Positions 43,414 through 51,846 of a DNA stretch of 64,000 nt are shown here, piece after piece. The notes below the pieces were generated by a model. The model saw only the letters and a program-made list of their open reading frames with translations, did no database searches and was not told the origin of the DNA. Within the stretch, counting starts at the first letter, position 1. Every line of letters starts with the position of its first letter. The position numbers and the translations under genes were made by a program. Source of the stretch: Denitrobacterium detoxificans (GTDB lineage: Bacteria; Actinomycetota; Coriobacteriia; Coriobacteriales; Eggerthellaceae). Where the stretch lies: the NCBI RefSeq assembly GCF_015062615.1, contig NZ_SUUH01000007.1:62001-126000 (forward strand), in the 5' to 3' direction.

Positions 43414-46400
43414 ATGCAAACTAACGTGGGAATGAAATATGGGGGAGTGAAGGGCGGTGCGCTGGGCGTTGCCGTCTTTGTGCTTGCCCTGTTCGCCCTG
43501 CTCGTAAGCGCCCCGCAGGCGTGGGCTGCTACGGCGCTCGACCAGGATTGGTTCGATGGCACCCTATGGAGCAATCCCAAGTACACGGGTTCGGAGATTC
43601 GCCCCTTCGACTCCGACATCTACACCGACGACTTTTCCCTGCTCACCTTGGGCAAGGATTACACCATCACCTATTCCAATAACGTGAATGCCGGAACGGC
43701 TACGTACACTGCCGTTGGCATGGGCGATTACGAGGGAACCGTTTCGGGTGAGTTCACCATCGATGCGGTGAATATCGATCCCAACGCCTACGAGGCGACG
43801 TTGTCGCTCGAGGGTGGTTCGAAGTTCCTGGCAACCGGCCAGGCCATCAAGCCCGTTCCCGTGCTCAAGCTCAACAGCAACAATAAGGCGCTTCCTGCAG
43901 CCGATTACGCGGTGACGTACACCAATGAGGCGGGGGAACAGGTCGATCCGGTTGCTGCCGGTTCGTACACCGTTACCCTCGTGTCGGCAACGGGCAATCT
44001 TACGGGCACGGTTTCCACGTCGTACAAGATCCTCGATGATCCGATCTCGCTCGAGGGCGCTACGGTTACGGGCGTCGAGAACCAGCAGTATCAGGGCGGC
44101 AGCCCCGTAACGATCCCCTGGCTTTCCATCGAGGTGAATGGCGAGTACCTTACGGAGGGTATCGACTATAGCGTTGCGTACGAGAACAACACCGAAGTGG
44201 GCAAGGCGAAAGTCGTCATCACCGGCATGGGCGTATATGCGGGTAGCATCGAGCAGGAGTTCGAGGTGACCAAGTGCGACATCAGCTCGCTGGTTGCGTA
44301 TGATTCTCCGCTTACGGGCCTGTCTAACTTGGCGTCTCGTCCGTATACTGGGTCGCCCATCGAGCCAGGTGTGCGCATTGTAGCGGGCGACTACACCCTG
44401 CAGGAAGGCGTTGACTACACGGTTTCCTACGCGAACAACGTTGATTCCTGGCTGCCGGATAACCTTCTGCTGAATGGCGCTACGGCGGGCGATCCCGAGA
44501 AGCGCCCGACGGTCATTATTACGGGCATGGGCAATTTCGAGGGCACGATTAATGCCGAGTTCACCATTACGCCCGACACCGTCGACCTGGCGAAGGCCAA
44601 CCTGCGTGGCTATTCCCCGCTCACGTACAACGGCACCGCTCAGGCCCTCACGCTGGCCGATTTCGACTTCCATTATGTCAATACGTACGGCGATTTCGCG
44701 TCGATGGGCTTGGAAGAGGTTCATATGACGGTCACGTACAAGAATGCCGATGGCGAGGAGATTTCCGCTGATCAGGTTGTCAATGCTGGCTCCTACAGCG
44801 TTGTGTATACCGCCGTTGGCGGCGACGGCTTCACGGGCTCGAAGGAAGCTTCCTTCTCGATTGCCCAGCTGCCGTTCGACGACACGAACATTTCCGTTGT
44901 GGTACCCGACCAGGTTGCTGGTTCTGTTGACGTTCATCCCGTGCTTACCACTACGGTGAACGGCGCGGAGTACACCCTACAGGAGGGCGTTGACTACACG
45001 GTAAGCAACGTCAAGGCCTACGAGGCGGGCGGCTCCGTAACCATCGCGTCCACCAACGCTAACTTTGCTCAGGGTAGCATCACGACCACGTTCGTAGTGG
45101 CGAGCCAGGAGCAGGTCGATGCGAGCAACGCCCTGCTGGGCGACATTGCTGCGGCGGAAGACCTGGCTACGAGCGAGCTGCAGCCTATGGGCGCATCGCT
45201 GCTGACCAAGGCGATTTCTGAAGCCAGCAGCGCCCTGGAAGACGAAGACCGCGATGCCGAGAGCCTGAAGGCTGCCGACGATCGCCTGAAGGCGGCTGAG
45301 CAGGTTGCTACGGCGCTTACGGGTTCGGTAAAGTCCACCTGGTACACCACGGGCACCTACGAGGGGCTCTCTTCGCAGAGCGTTTCCATGGCCAATGGTT
45401 TCTCCACGGGTGAACTGGGTCTTTCCGAGGTCGATTCGGACGGCAAGGTTATGGCCGTAGTTGCGTTCAATGACAAGGGTGCTTCCCTTATGAAGGGCCT
45501 TTCCGTTGGCGGCGTTGCTGCTGATGAGGTTGCCTCTGGCTATTGGGCTGCCATGGTGGACGAATCCGCCCTGCATGCGGTGACCCCGGTTGCGTTTACC
45601 TATCAGGCAGGTCCTACCATGCGCACTGACTCTGCCGATATGGTGGTTCAGTTTACGTCTTCCGCGCCTATCGCCTTCGTGAAGGCGAGCGACGGCACGG
45701 CGTCCATGGCCGGCAAGTTCATTGAGGCCGAAGCAACGATTACCGAAGCGGCTGGCAACTATGCCATCGACATCACGCCTACTGCCGAAGGCAATGGCTA
45801 TATTGCCGGCGTAACCTATGGTGCCGACCATGTTGCTGCCGAGAATGTTGCGGCTGAAGGCGCGACCGTCAACACGTTCCGCGTGGTTGCCTCTTCGCTG
45901 GATGCGATGATTCCCGTTACGTTCTCCATCACCATGATGCCGAATCCCACGGATGCGTATCTGGTGGTCAATCCTGGCGACCTGAGCAAGGCCGTTGTTT
46001 CCGTGGCCGATCAAACGACGACGGGCGAGGCCCTTACGCCTGACGCTACGGTGACGTTGGATGGCGAGCAGCTTGTTGCTGGCACCGACTACGTCATTGA
46101 ATTCGCCAACACCGAGAAGGCGGGTACTGCCACCGCTACGGTGACGGGCATCAATCGCTTCGTGGGCAGCTCCACGACGGCGACATTCAACGTTGTCGAC
46201 CCCACTCCCGAAGTGGCGACCGTTGCCATGAACCGCCTGTACAACCCCAACGGCGGTGATCACCACTACACCATGAGCGCCGAGGAGCGCGACTGGCTGG
46301 TCTCGCTCGGCTGGAACTACGAGGGCATCGGCTGGTACTCCGACGACGCCCAGACTGTCAAGCTCTACCGCGAGTACAACCCCAACGCCCAGTCGGGCTC

Positions 46401-46497
46401 TCACAACTACACCACCAGCCTCCAGGAGCACAAGAATCTCGTGAAGCTGGGCTGGCACGACGAGGGCACTGCCTGGTATGGCGTAGCTGCAGGCTAA
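43414..46497 (+). CDS. Large secreted protein with Ig-like/MBG repeats and DUF5648-type repeats
   Basis: A 1027-residue secreted protein with a signal peptide ('GALGVAVFVLALFALLVSAPQAWAAT'). At least five Ig-like repeats of the form 'DYTITYSNNVNAGTATYTAVGMGDYEGT' follow (about residues 60-560, and again near 850-930), with a helical stretch around 570-640. From about residue 939, two DUF5648-type repeats ('RLYNPNGGDHHYTMSAEERDWLVSLGWNYEGIGWY') close the protein. These are strongly similar to the repeats ending the neighbouring protease, so the two were probably built from the same module and attach to the same surface. AAAGGAAGG precedes the ATG. A palindrome element begins right after the stop. 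Confidence 0.85.
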   Translation: MQTNVGMKYGGVKGGALGVAVFVLALFALLVSAPQAWAATALDQDWFDGTLWSNPKYTGSEIRPFDSDIYTDDFSLLTLGKDYTITYSNNVNAGTATYTAVGMGDYEGTVSGEFTIDAVNIDPNAYEATLSLEGGSKFLATGQAIKPVPVLKLNSNNKALPAADYAVTYTNEAGEQVDPVAAGSYTVTLVSATGNLTGTVSTSYKILDDPISLEGATVTGVENQQYQGGSPVTIPWLSIEVNGEYLTEGIDYSVAYENNTEVGKAKVVITGMGVYAGSIEQEFEVTKCDISSLVAYDSPLTGLSNLASRPYTGSPIEPGVRIVAGDYTLQEGVDYTVSYANNVDSWLPDNLLLNGATAGDPEKRPTVIITGMGNFEGTINAEFTITPDTVDLAKANLRGYSPLTYNGTAQALTLADFDFHYVNTYGDFASMGLEEVHMTVTYKNADGEEISADQVVNAGSYSVVYTAVGGDGFTGSKEASFSIAQLPFDDTNISVVVPDQVAGSVDVHPVLTTTVNGAEYTLQEGVDYTVSNVKAYEAGGSVTIASTNANFAQGSITTTFVVASQEQVDASNALLGDIAAAEDLATSELQPMGASLLTKAISEASSALEDEDRDAESLKAADDRLKAAEQVATALTGSVKSTWYTTGTYEGLSSQSVSMANGFSTGELGLSEVDSDGKVMAVVAFNDKGASLMKGLSVGGVAADEVASGYWAAMVDESALHAVTPVAFTYQAGPTMRTDSADMVVQFTSSAPIAFVKASDGTASMAGKFIEAEATITEAAGNYAIDITPTAEGNGYIAGVTYGADHVAAENVAAEGATVNTFRVVASSLDAMIPVTFSITMMPNPTDAYLVVNPGDLSKAVVSVADQTTTGEALTPDATVTLDGEQLVAGTDYVIEFANTEKAGTATATVTGINRFVGSSTTATFNVVDPTPEVATVAMNRLYNPNGGDHHYTMSAEERDWLVSLGWNYEGIGWYSDDAQTVKLYREYNPNAQSGSHNYTTSLQEHKNLVKLGWHDEGTAWYGVAAG

Positions 46498-46504
46498 CCC
46501 TCTC

Positions 46505-46846
46505 GGGCTGGGTTTTCCCATCCCGGGGTGCGGGCGGCGGGGCGCATGGCCCATCGGGGCACCGCTCCGCTGCTCGCCCGGCGTGTTGCTGCGCCCGTAG
46601 GGGAGCGCGAGGTTATTCCTCGCGTTCCCCTTCGTTTGCAGGCGGGTGCGCCGGGCTCGTGCGCTGCGCTGGTTCATGCCTTTACTGCGCGCTGCCCGGG
46701 GTTGCCCGCGGATTTGCGTGAGGCTTCGCCTCCCGCTCTCCGCGGGCAACCCCGGGTACAGCGCGTTTTTGTTTGCTTTCGCAGTGCCCCCGATGGGCCA
46801 CGCGCCCCGCCGCCCGCTTCGCGGGCTGGGGCAGGCCATCCCGGGG
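46505..46846. repeat. Nested palindrome element, copy B
   Basis: This copy has the same architecture as copy A but mostly different arm sequences. The outer arm 46530-46562 pairs with 46784-46817 (one mismatch, one bulge). The side hairpin pairs 46600-46612 with 46618-46630, extended by CCCGGCG/CGCCGGG (46577-46583, 46649-46655). GCGCTG (46666-46671) pairs with CAGCGC (46759-46764). The inner stem is a perfect 18 bp (46695-46712 with 46739-46756), with a GAGGC-TTC-GCCTC tip. Linkers CGCTCCGCTGCTCGC (46563-46577) and GCTCGTGCGCTGCGCTG (46655-46671) are identical to copy A. A 24-nt imperfect direct repeat flanks it (46505-46528, 46823-46846). Confidence 0.85.
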
Positions 46847-46917
46847 CTGCGCCTGGCGCGGGTACGTTCGAGCCGGGGTCCGTCCCGGGGCCGTTCGGGT
46901 CGACGGCCGGGGGTTTC

Positions 46918-47175
46918 GTCCCGCTCGCTTTCGCGTTGCGAAAGCTCGCCTATCCGGGTTGGGGTTCCGTCCCGCTGTTCCGCCCTGCGGGCGGAATGCG
47001 CCCACCCGGGTTGGGGTGTCTGTCCCGCTCGTTTTCGGCAGGGCCGAAAACTCGTCTTCCCGGGTCGCGCGTCCCGTCCCGCTCGCTCTCGCCGGTGGCG
47101 AGAGCTTCGCAGCCTGGGCTGTGGGTGTGTCCCGCTGTTCCGCCCTGCGGGCGGAATGCGCCTATTCCGGTTGGG
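46918..47175 (+). repeat. Tandem hairpin array, copy B (five clear units)
   Basis: Units carry GTCCCGCT, a 7-8 bp stem, a 3-nt loop and a CCGGGTTG-type tail, with a period of 50-54 bp. Left arms: CTTTCGC 46928-46934; TTCCGCCC 46978-46985; TTTTCGGC 47032-47039; CTCTCGCC 47086-47093; TTCCGCCC 47138-47145. Each right arm is the exact complement. A degenerate unit (GGCCGT/ACGGCC, 46889-46908) precedes them. The array ends about 9 bp before the stop of the convergent LuxR gene, so no gene fits in this gap. Confidence 0.85.
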
Positions 47176-47183
47176 CGAATGTG

Positions 47184-48644
47184 CTAGTCGAGGGGCTGGA
47201 GGCCGTCGATGGCGAGCTTTTCGAAGAGCTCTTCGCGCGAATGGATGTCGAGCTTCTGGTAGATGTGCCTGATGTGCGCCTTGGCGGTGCCGTTTGCGAT
47301 GAACAGCTCGCGCTCGATGATGCCCACGGTCTTGTGCTGTGCCAGCAGCAGGAGCACTTCCGACTCGCGCGTGGTGAGGCCGTATTCCGAGGCGAGCGAA
47401 TGGCAGCGGTCGGCCACTTCCTGCTTCTGCACGATTTCGCGGGTGGCTGCCGTCTGGTCGAGGAACGTGGCGCCCCAGCGGCTGGAAAGGTCGCGTTCTG
47501 AAAGGAACACGAGGGTGCCGCCTAGCACAGCGCAGATGCCAATGGCACCCACCACGTAGGTGCCGTCGATGGCACCCAGCGCGAAGGTGCCTGCTGCCCA
47601 GCTGAGCGTGCGTCCTAGGCACATGAGCAGGATGCGCACGCCGCGTTCGATGCCGAAGAGCCATACGGCTGAAACGCCGTAGCGGTAGCAAATATTGCTG
47701 CAGATGAGCATGATGAGGATGGACATGGCAGTGTAGCCGCCTGAAATGCATAGATTGGAAACCGCCGCACCCGAAAAGCCCAGAGAAGGAATGATCAGAA
47801 GCGCCACGATCATAAGGGGCAGGGCCATGCGGTAGATGATGTTGAAGTCGAACTTGTCGCCCAGCATGAGTACGCCGCCGAATACCACGCACGCCACGAT
47901 AACGGTACCGGGCGCGGAGTGCGGCCCGAAGAAACTGGAGTACAGGGGCTGTTCCAGCGTGCCATAAGCGAACGCGTAGAGCGCCATCATGAGCACGGCT
48001 TTCCAGGGTACGCTGAAGCGCACCCAGGTGGTGCTGGGAAGTTCGGCCTTCGGCAGCTGCCCAAACGAGCGGCGCACGAGCGTCAATGAGGTCAGGGGTA
48101 GAAGCATTGTGAGCGTGAACAGCCAGGGCAGCTTGAAGCCCTCGAAGATGTAGATGGTCAGGGCGCCCACGATGATGGAGGCGGAATAGTACATGGCCAC
48201 GCGCAATGGGTTCAGGCAGCCGTAGAGTTCACTCCAGAGCAGGATGGTGAAACCGATGCCTGCGCCACCCAGCAGCGCGCAGGGCAGGCCCAGAAGTGAC
48301 GCGTATTCGGGCGCCCATATGGATGCGAACATGCCGCAGGTGGAAAGGGTGAGCATAACCGCGCTGGCTACGAATATGGGCTTGCGGCGGTACAGTGGCC
48401 CGATGCGCTTCGCCAGCAACATACATATGAGAAGCATGCCGCTTGTGGTGAAATCGAACGTATCGCGTAGCGTGAACGTGGCGGCGGGGTAGTGCACGAA
48501 AGACCCCACGAAGACGATTTCGATCCACGCACGGTAAATGCCAAGCCCCAGAAATGTGAGGGGTATGGCGGGCAATCTATCGCGCCAGGTGCGTTTTCCA
48601 CTCGGTTCATCGGTGCCGGTTACGGCAACGCATTCTTCAGACAT
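47184..48644 (-). CDS. Membrane-anchored LuxR-family transcription regulator
   Basis: About 486 residues: roughly twelve hydrophobic segments and a C-terminal LuxR helix-turn-helix ('LTTRESEVLLLLAQHKTVGIIERELFIANGTAKAHIRHIYQKLDIHSREELFEKL' region). It is homologous along its length to the regulator at 25.6-27.2 kb: both share 'YRAWIE.VFVGSF', 'LLWSELY', 'YRYGxSAVWLFGIERGVR' and 'DxSSRWG'. It is divergent from the reductase at 48.97 kb, its presumed target. The start is uncertain. The ATG at 48644 (MSEECVAV) has AAAGGA too close; in-frame ATG at 48692 or GTG at 48719 are alternatives without good ribosome-binding sites. Confidence 0.87.
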   Translation of the reverse strand: MSEECVAVTGTDEPSGKRTWRDRLPAIPLTFLGLGIYRAWIEIVFVGSFVHYPAATFTLRDTFDFTTSGMLLICMLLAKRIGPLYRRKPIFVASAVMLTLSTCGMFASIWAPEYASLLGLPCALLGGAGIGFTILLWSELYGCLNPLRVAMYYSASIIVGALTIYIFEGFKLPWLFTLTMLLPLTSLTLVRRSFGQLPKAELPSTTWVRFSVPWKAVLMMALYAFAYGTLEQPLYSSFFGPHSAPGTVIVACVVFGGVLMLGDKFDFNIIYRMALPLMIVALLIIPSLGFSGAAVSNLCISGGYTAMSILIMLICSNICYRYGVSAVWLFGIERGVRILLMCLGRTLSWAAGTFALGAIDGTYVVGAIGICAVLGGTLVFLSERDLSSRWGATFLDQTAATREIVQKQEVADRCHSLASEYGLTTRESEVLLLLAQHKTVGIIERELFIANGTAKAHIRHIYQKLDIHSREELFEKLAIDGLQPLD

Positions 48645-48742
48645 TCCTTTTCGATGCGCTTGTCGCGGCGCATCCTTCCTCCCACCCAGCATTTTAGCAA
48701 AGGTGAATGCCCTACGCACTTACTCTGTTTCCGCAGGTCGGT

Positions 48743-48777
48743 AGGGGGTTATATGAGGGGGTTAGAGAAATAACCCC
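48743..48777. promoter_or_regulatory. Candidate LuxR-regulator operator in the second divergent promoter
   Basis: AGGGGGTTA occurs twice (48743-48751 and 48756-48764), 13 bp apart. GGGGTTAT (48745-48752) forms a perfect inverted repeat with ATAACCCC (48770-48777). The G4T-AT theme matches the sites at 25.49-25.52 kb. The rest of the 325-bp gap contains no gene. Confidence 0.5.
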
Positions 48778-48969
48778 GCAAAAAGGGTGCTTGGTCGATG
48801 CATGGAGGATATGTGAAGGCCTATGGTGCAGGAGTCGGCGGGACGCCAGCCTGCAGCCAGCGCTTCCGCCGACTCCCAAAAGCGGGCGGGAACCGCTTGG
48901 GGGAACGGCCGGCGGAAGGGCCGCCGGCGAGAGGGGCCCCGGGTAGGGGCAATCCACAGGAGGGAAACT

Positions 48970-50580
48970 ATGAGTAACATTTCGAGGCGCGATCTGTTCA
49001 AGTTCGGCGGCGTGGCCGCGGCTTCCATGGCGGGCGCAAGCGCGCTTGCGGCATGCTCTTCGCCCAAGGGCGCGAGCGAAAAGGCCGCCAGCACCAGCGC
49101 TACGGCCGATGGTCTGCCGAGCTTCTTCGCTTCTCCCGATCCCATCACCGACATTGCGGAAACCAAGGATTACGAGATCGTGGTCATCGGCGCTGGCGCC
49201 GCAGGCGTGCCCTGCGCGCTTTCCGCCTTCGAAAAGGGCGCCAAGGTCGCTCTGCTGCAGAAGGAGAAGACCGCTATCAGCCAGGGCAACACCTGCGACT
49301 CCATCGACATCGCGAACAGCGATCCGGCGGGCGTGCAGGCATGCATTTCGCTGACCACGCAGGACTGCTGCCATCGTACGCGTCGCGAGCAGGCCGAGCT
49401 GTGGGCCAATAACTCCTACGAGGCCCTGAAGTGGCTGTGGGACATTGCCCAGAAGGCCGGCGCTCAGACGGTGGACACCACCGCTAAGTGGACGAGCGCC
49501 ATCAAGACCATCGATGGCTACAACGTGAACTACTTCGCGTTCGACTTCGGCCCCAAGCCCTACAACACCGGTAACGGCATGCGCGACGTGGCCAAGTACG
49601 CCGAAGACCAGGGCATGGAAATCTTCTACGAGACCCCGGCTCAGCAGCTGGTCGTGGAAAACGGCAAGGTCACGGGTGTCATCGCCAAGGCGGACGGCAA
49701 GTACGTGAAGTTCAACGCTTCCAAGGGCGTTGTAGTTGCCACCGGTGACTACGAGAACGACGACGACATGATGGCCTATTACAATCCCGATATGGCCAAT
49801 CTGTACCGCAAGGAGCAGAACAAGACCGGTGACGGCCAGAAGATGATGGTGTGGGCGGGTGCCCGCATGGAATCCGTGAACGGCTCCAAGGTCATCCACG
49901 ACTTCGATGCCGGCCCGGGCTCCATGGCCGACATGCCGTTCCTGTGCGTGAAGAACGACGGCACCCGTTTCTGCAACGAGCAGCGCTCGAGCATGGCCGT
50001 TATGGGCAACTTCCTCACCAGCGAGGAAGACGCCGGCTGGTACACCCAGGTGTTCGACAGCGACTACATGACCGCCTGCGCTGAGTGGCCGGGCAAGCTG
50101 GTCGATCCCGAGGGCATGAAGGCTTACATGCCCGAAGAGAGCGGCGAGAAGAAGGGCGTGTACGAGAACCTCATCAACACGTACAAGGCCGACACCATCG
50201 AAGAGCTGGGCAACAAGCTGGGCCTGACCGATGTGAAGACCTTCGTGAAGACGGTCGAGCGCTACAACGAGCTGGCCGCCAAGGGCGTCGACGAGGACAT
50301 GGGCAAGGCCGCCAAGTGGCTTGCGCCGATTGCTACGCCTCCGTTCTACGGCATCCATCGTCACGTGGGCGTTTCCACGGTCATCCATGGTGTGAACGTG
50401 AATGGCGAGATGCAGGTGCTCGACAAGGATGGCAATGTCATCGAGGGCCTGTACGCCATCGGCAACTGCGCCGGCAACTTCTTCGGCAGCCCCGACTATC
50501 CCATGACGGTGCCTGGTCTTTCCCTGGGTCGTGCGCACACGCAGGGCTACGTGGTGGGTCGCGCTCTGGCCGACAAGTAG
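48970..50580 (+). CDS. Tat-exported FAD-binding reductase (fumarate-reductase flavoprotein family)
   Basis: A 536-residue exported flavoprotein with the Tat motif 'SRRDLFKFGG' and lipobox-like 'LAAC'. The Rossmann motif 'YEIVVIGAGAAGVPCALSAFEKG' and FAD landmarks 'GLYAIGNCAGNFFGSPDYPMTVPG' and 'LGRAHTQGYVVGRAL' follow. It is closely related to the reductase at 23.7-25.4 kb ('TGDGQKMMVWAG', 'IHDFDAGPGSMADMPFL' have counterparts there) but differs in the central substrate-facing segments, so a different acceptor is likely. AGGAGG precedes the ATG at 48970. No FMN or heme domain is present, so it needs a separate electron donor. Confidence 0.9.
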   Translation: MSNISRRDLFKFGGVAAASMAGASALAACSSPKGASEKAASTSATADGLPSFFASPDPITDIAETKDYEIVVIGAGAAGVPCALSAFEKGAKVALLQKEKTAISQGNTCDSIDIANSDPAGVQACISLTTQDCCHRTRREQAELWANNSYEALKWLWDIAQKAGAQTVDTTAKWTSAIKTIDGYNVNYFAFDFGPKPYNTGNGMRDVAKYAEDQGMEIFYETPAQQLVVENGKVTGVIAKADGKYVKFNASKGVVVATGDYENDDDMMAYYNPDMANLYRKEQNKTGDGQKMMVWAGARMESVNGSKVIHDFDAGPGSMADMPFLCVKNDGTRFCNEQRSSMAVMGNFLTSEEDAGWYTQVFDSDYMTACAEWPGKLVDPEGMKAYMPEESGEKKGVYENLINTYKADTIEELGNKLGLTDVKTFVKTVERYNELAAKGVDEDMGKAAKWLAPIATPPFYGIHRHVGVSTVIHGVNVNGEMQVLDKDGNVIEGLYAIGNCAGNFFGSPDYPMTVPGLSLGRAHTQGYVVGRALADK

Positions 50581-50597
50581 TACGGAATCCTTCGGTT

Positions 50598-50728
50598 GGG
50601 GCGTCGTTTCCCTTACGCGCTTAGCGCGACGACGCCCCGCCTCCTCTGCGATCTTCCCTTGTCGCCCGCGTTATTACCCTCCCACGCGGGCGACGTTTGG
50701 TGTGTGGGGCGGCCGTTTCGGTCGTCCC
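50598..50728. repeat. Three GC-rich hairpins after the reductase gene
   Basis: GGGGCGTCGT (50598-50607) pairs with ACGACGCCCC (50629-50638) around CGCGC/GCGCG. GTCGCCCGCG (50661-50670) pairs with CGCGGGCGAC (50685-50694). GGGGCGGCCG (50706-50715) pairs with CGGTCGTCCC (50719-50728, two G-U pairs). None has a long U tract. The last ends in GTCCCGCT, the same octamer that starts the array hairpin units elsewhere. Confidence 0.55.
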
Positions 50729-50757
50729 GCTTTGTGTTGTATGGGGGTGGTTGGCGG

Positions 50758-51846
50758 TTAGCGGGCGATTCCTCCGCCTAGGCAGATGTCGTCATCGTAG
50801 AGCACCACGGATTGGCCAGCAGCCACGCGTTCGTGCTCTTCCTCGAACGTGAAGGTGGCCTCGCTGTCGTGCGCTTGCAGATTGCCCCAGGCCAGCTGGC
50901 CGGTATGACGGGTGCGTGCAAGATAGCGGCCGGGTGCGGGGGCGCTGCTGGCCACCCAAGACGTGCGGTCGAGGGCGACCTCGCGCTCGCCGCGTTCCAG
51001 CGATTCCTTGCTTTCGCTTACCAGCACTACGTTCGCATCCATGTCCTTGCCCACGACGTACCAGGGTCCTCCGGAAAGGTTCAGGCCCTTGCGCTGGCCC
51101 AACGTGTAATAGATAGCTCCTTCGTGCGCGCCCAGCTTCTTTCCCGTTTCGGCATGGATGATGTCGCCGGGCTTCGTTTCCACGTACATGCGCAGGAAAT
51201 GACGGATGCTTGCTTCGCCCACAAAGCAGATGCCCTGGCTGTCGGGCTTGTTCGCGCTGGGCAGGTCCCTTTCGGCTGCCAGTTCGCGCACCTGGGGCTT
51301 CGTGAAGTTGCCCAAGGGGAAGATCGTGCGATCGATGGCGTGCTGCGTCATGCGGTAGAGGAAGTACGTCTGGTCCTTGTGCGCATCGGCGGCGCGCAGC
51401 AAGTGGCGGTCGGGCTGCGGCAAGGCGAGCGTATGTGAGCCTTCGAGGGTGTTCCATTCGGTGCGCGCGTAGTGTCCCGTGGCGATGAAGTCGAAGTTCT
51501 CCTCTTCGGCTGCCTGCAGGAAGAGCCCGAATTTCACATCCTGGTTGCACATGACATCAGGGTTGGGCGTACGACCTGCGGCGTATTCCGCCACCATGTA
51601 GTCCACCACGTCGCGCTTGTACGCTTCCTGGAAGTCGTAGACGCGAAAGTCGATGCCCAGCCGCACGGCCGTGCGCTTCGCGAAAGCCAGGTCGTCGGCC
51701 CAAGGGCAACGAGCGCCCGGTACGTCGAGCGTCCAGTTCTTCATGTAAGCGCCGGTGACGTTGAATCCGGCTTCCAGAAGCAGGGCTGCGGAAACGCTGG
51801 AATCAACGCCGCCGCTCATGCCCACGAGTACGCTTGGCTTGCTCAT
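50758..51846 (-). CDS. mnmA: tRNA-specific 2-thiouridylase
   Basis: A 362-residue enzyme that inserts sulfur at U34 of tRNA-Lys, -Glu and -Gln. The ATP pyrophosphatase loop 'SGGVDSS' is at residues 11-17. The catalytic cysteine pair lies in 'CNQDVKFG' and 'GICFVGE', and 'DFIATGHYAR' and 'KDQTYFLYR' are family motifs. The start codon overlaps the stop of the cysteine desulfurase gene (ATGA, 51843-51846), so the two are translationally coupled, matching sulfur donor and user. Confidence 0.96.
   Translation of the reverse strand: MSKPSVLVGMSGGVDSSVSAALLLEAGFNVTGAYMKNWTLDVPGARCPWADDLAFAKRTAVRLGIDFRVYDFQEAYKRDVVDYMVAEYAAGRTPNPDVMCNQDVKFGLFLQAAEEENFDFIATGHYARTEWNTLEGSHTLALPQPDRHLLRAADAHKDQTYFLYRMTQHAIDRTIFPLGNFTKPQVRELAAERDLPSANKPDSQGICFVGEASIRHFLRMYVETKPGDIIHAETGKKLGAHEGAIYYTLGQRKGLNLSGGPWYVVGKDMDANVVLVSESKESLERGEREVALDRTSWVASSAPAPGRYLARTRHTGQLAWGNLQAHDSEATFTFEEEHERVAAGQSVVLYDDDICLGGGIAR

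Noticed and set aside
46528..47187. Long + strand open frames in the palindrome/array region
   Set aside because: They arise from GC-rich hairpin repeats; residues follow the repeat period, no ribosome-binding site is seen and three frames are open at once.
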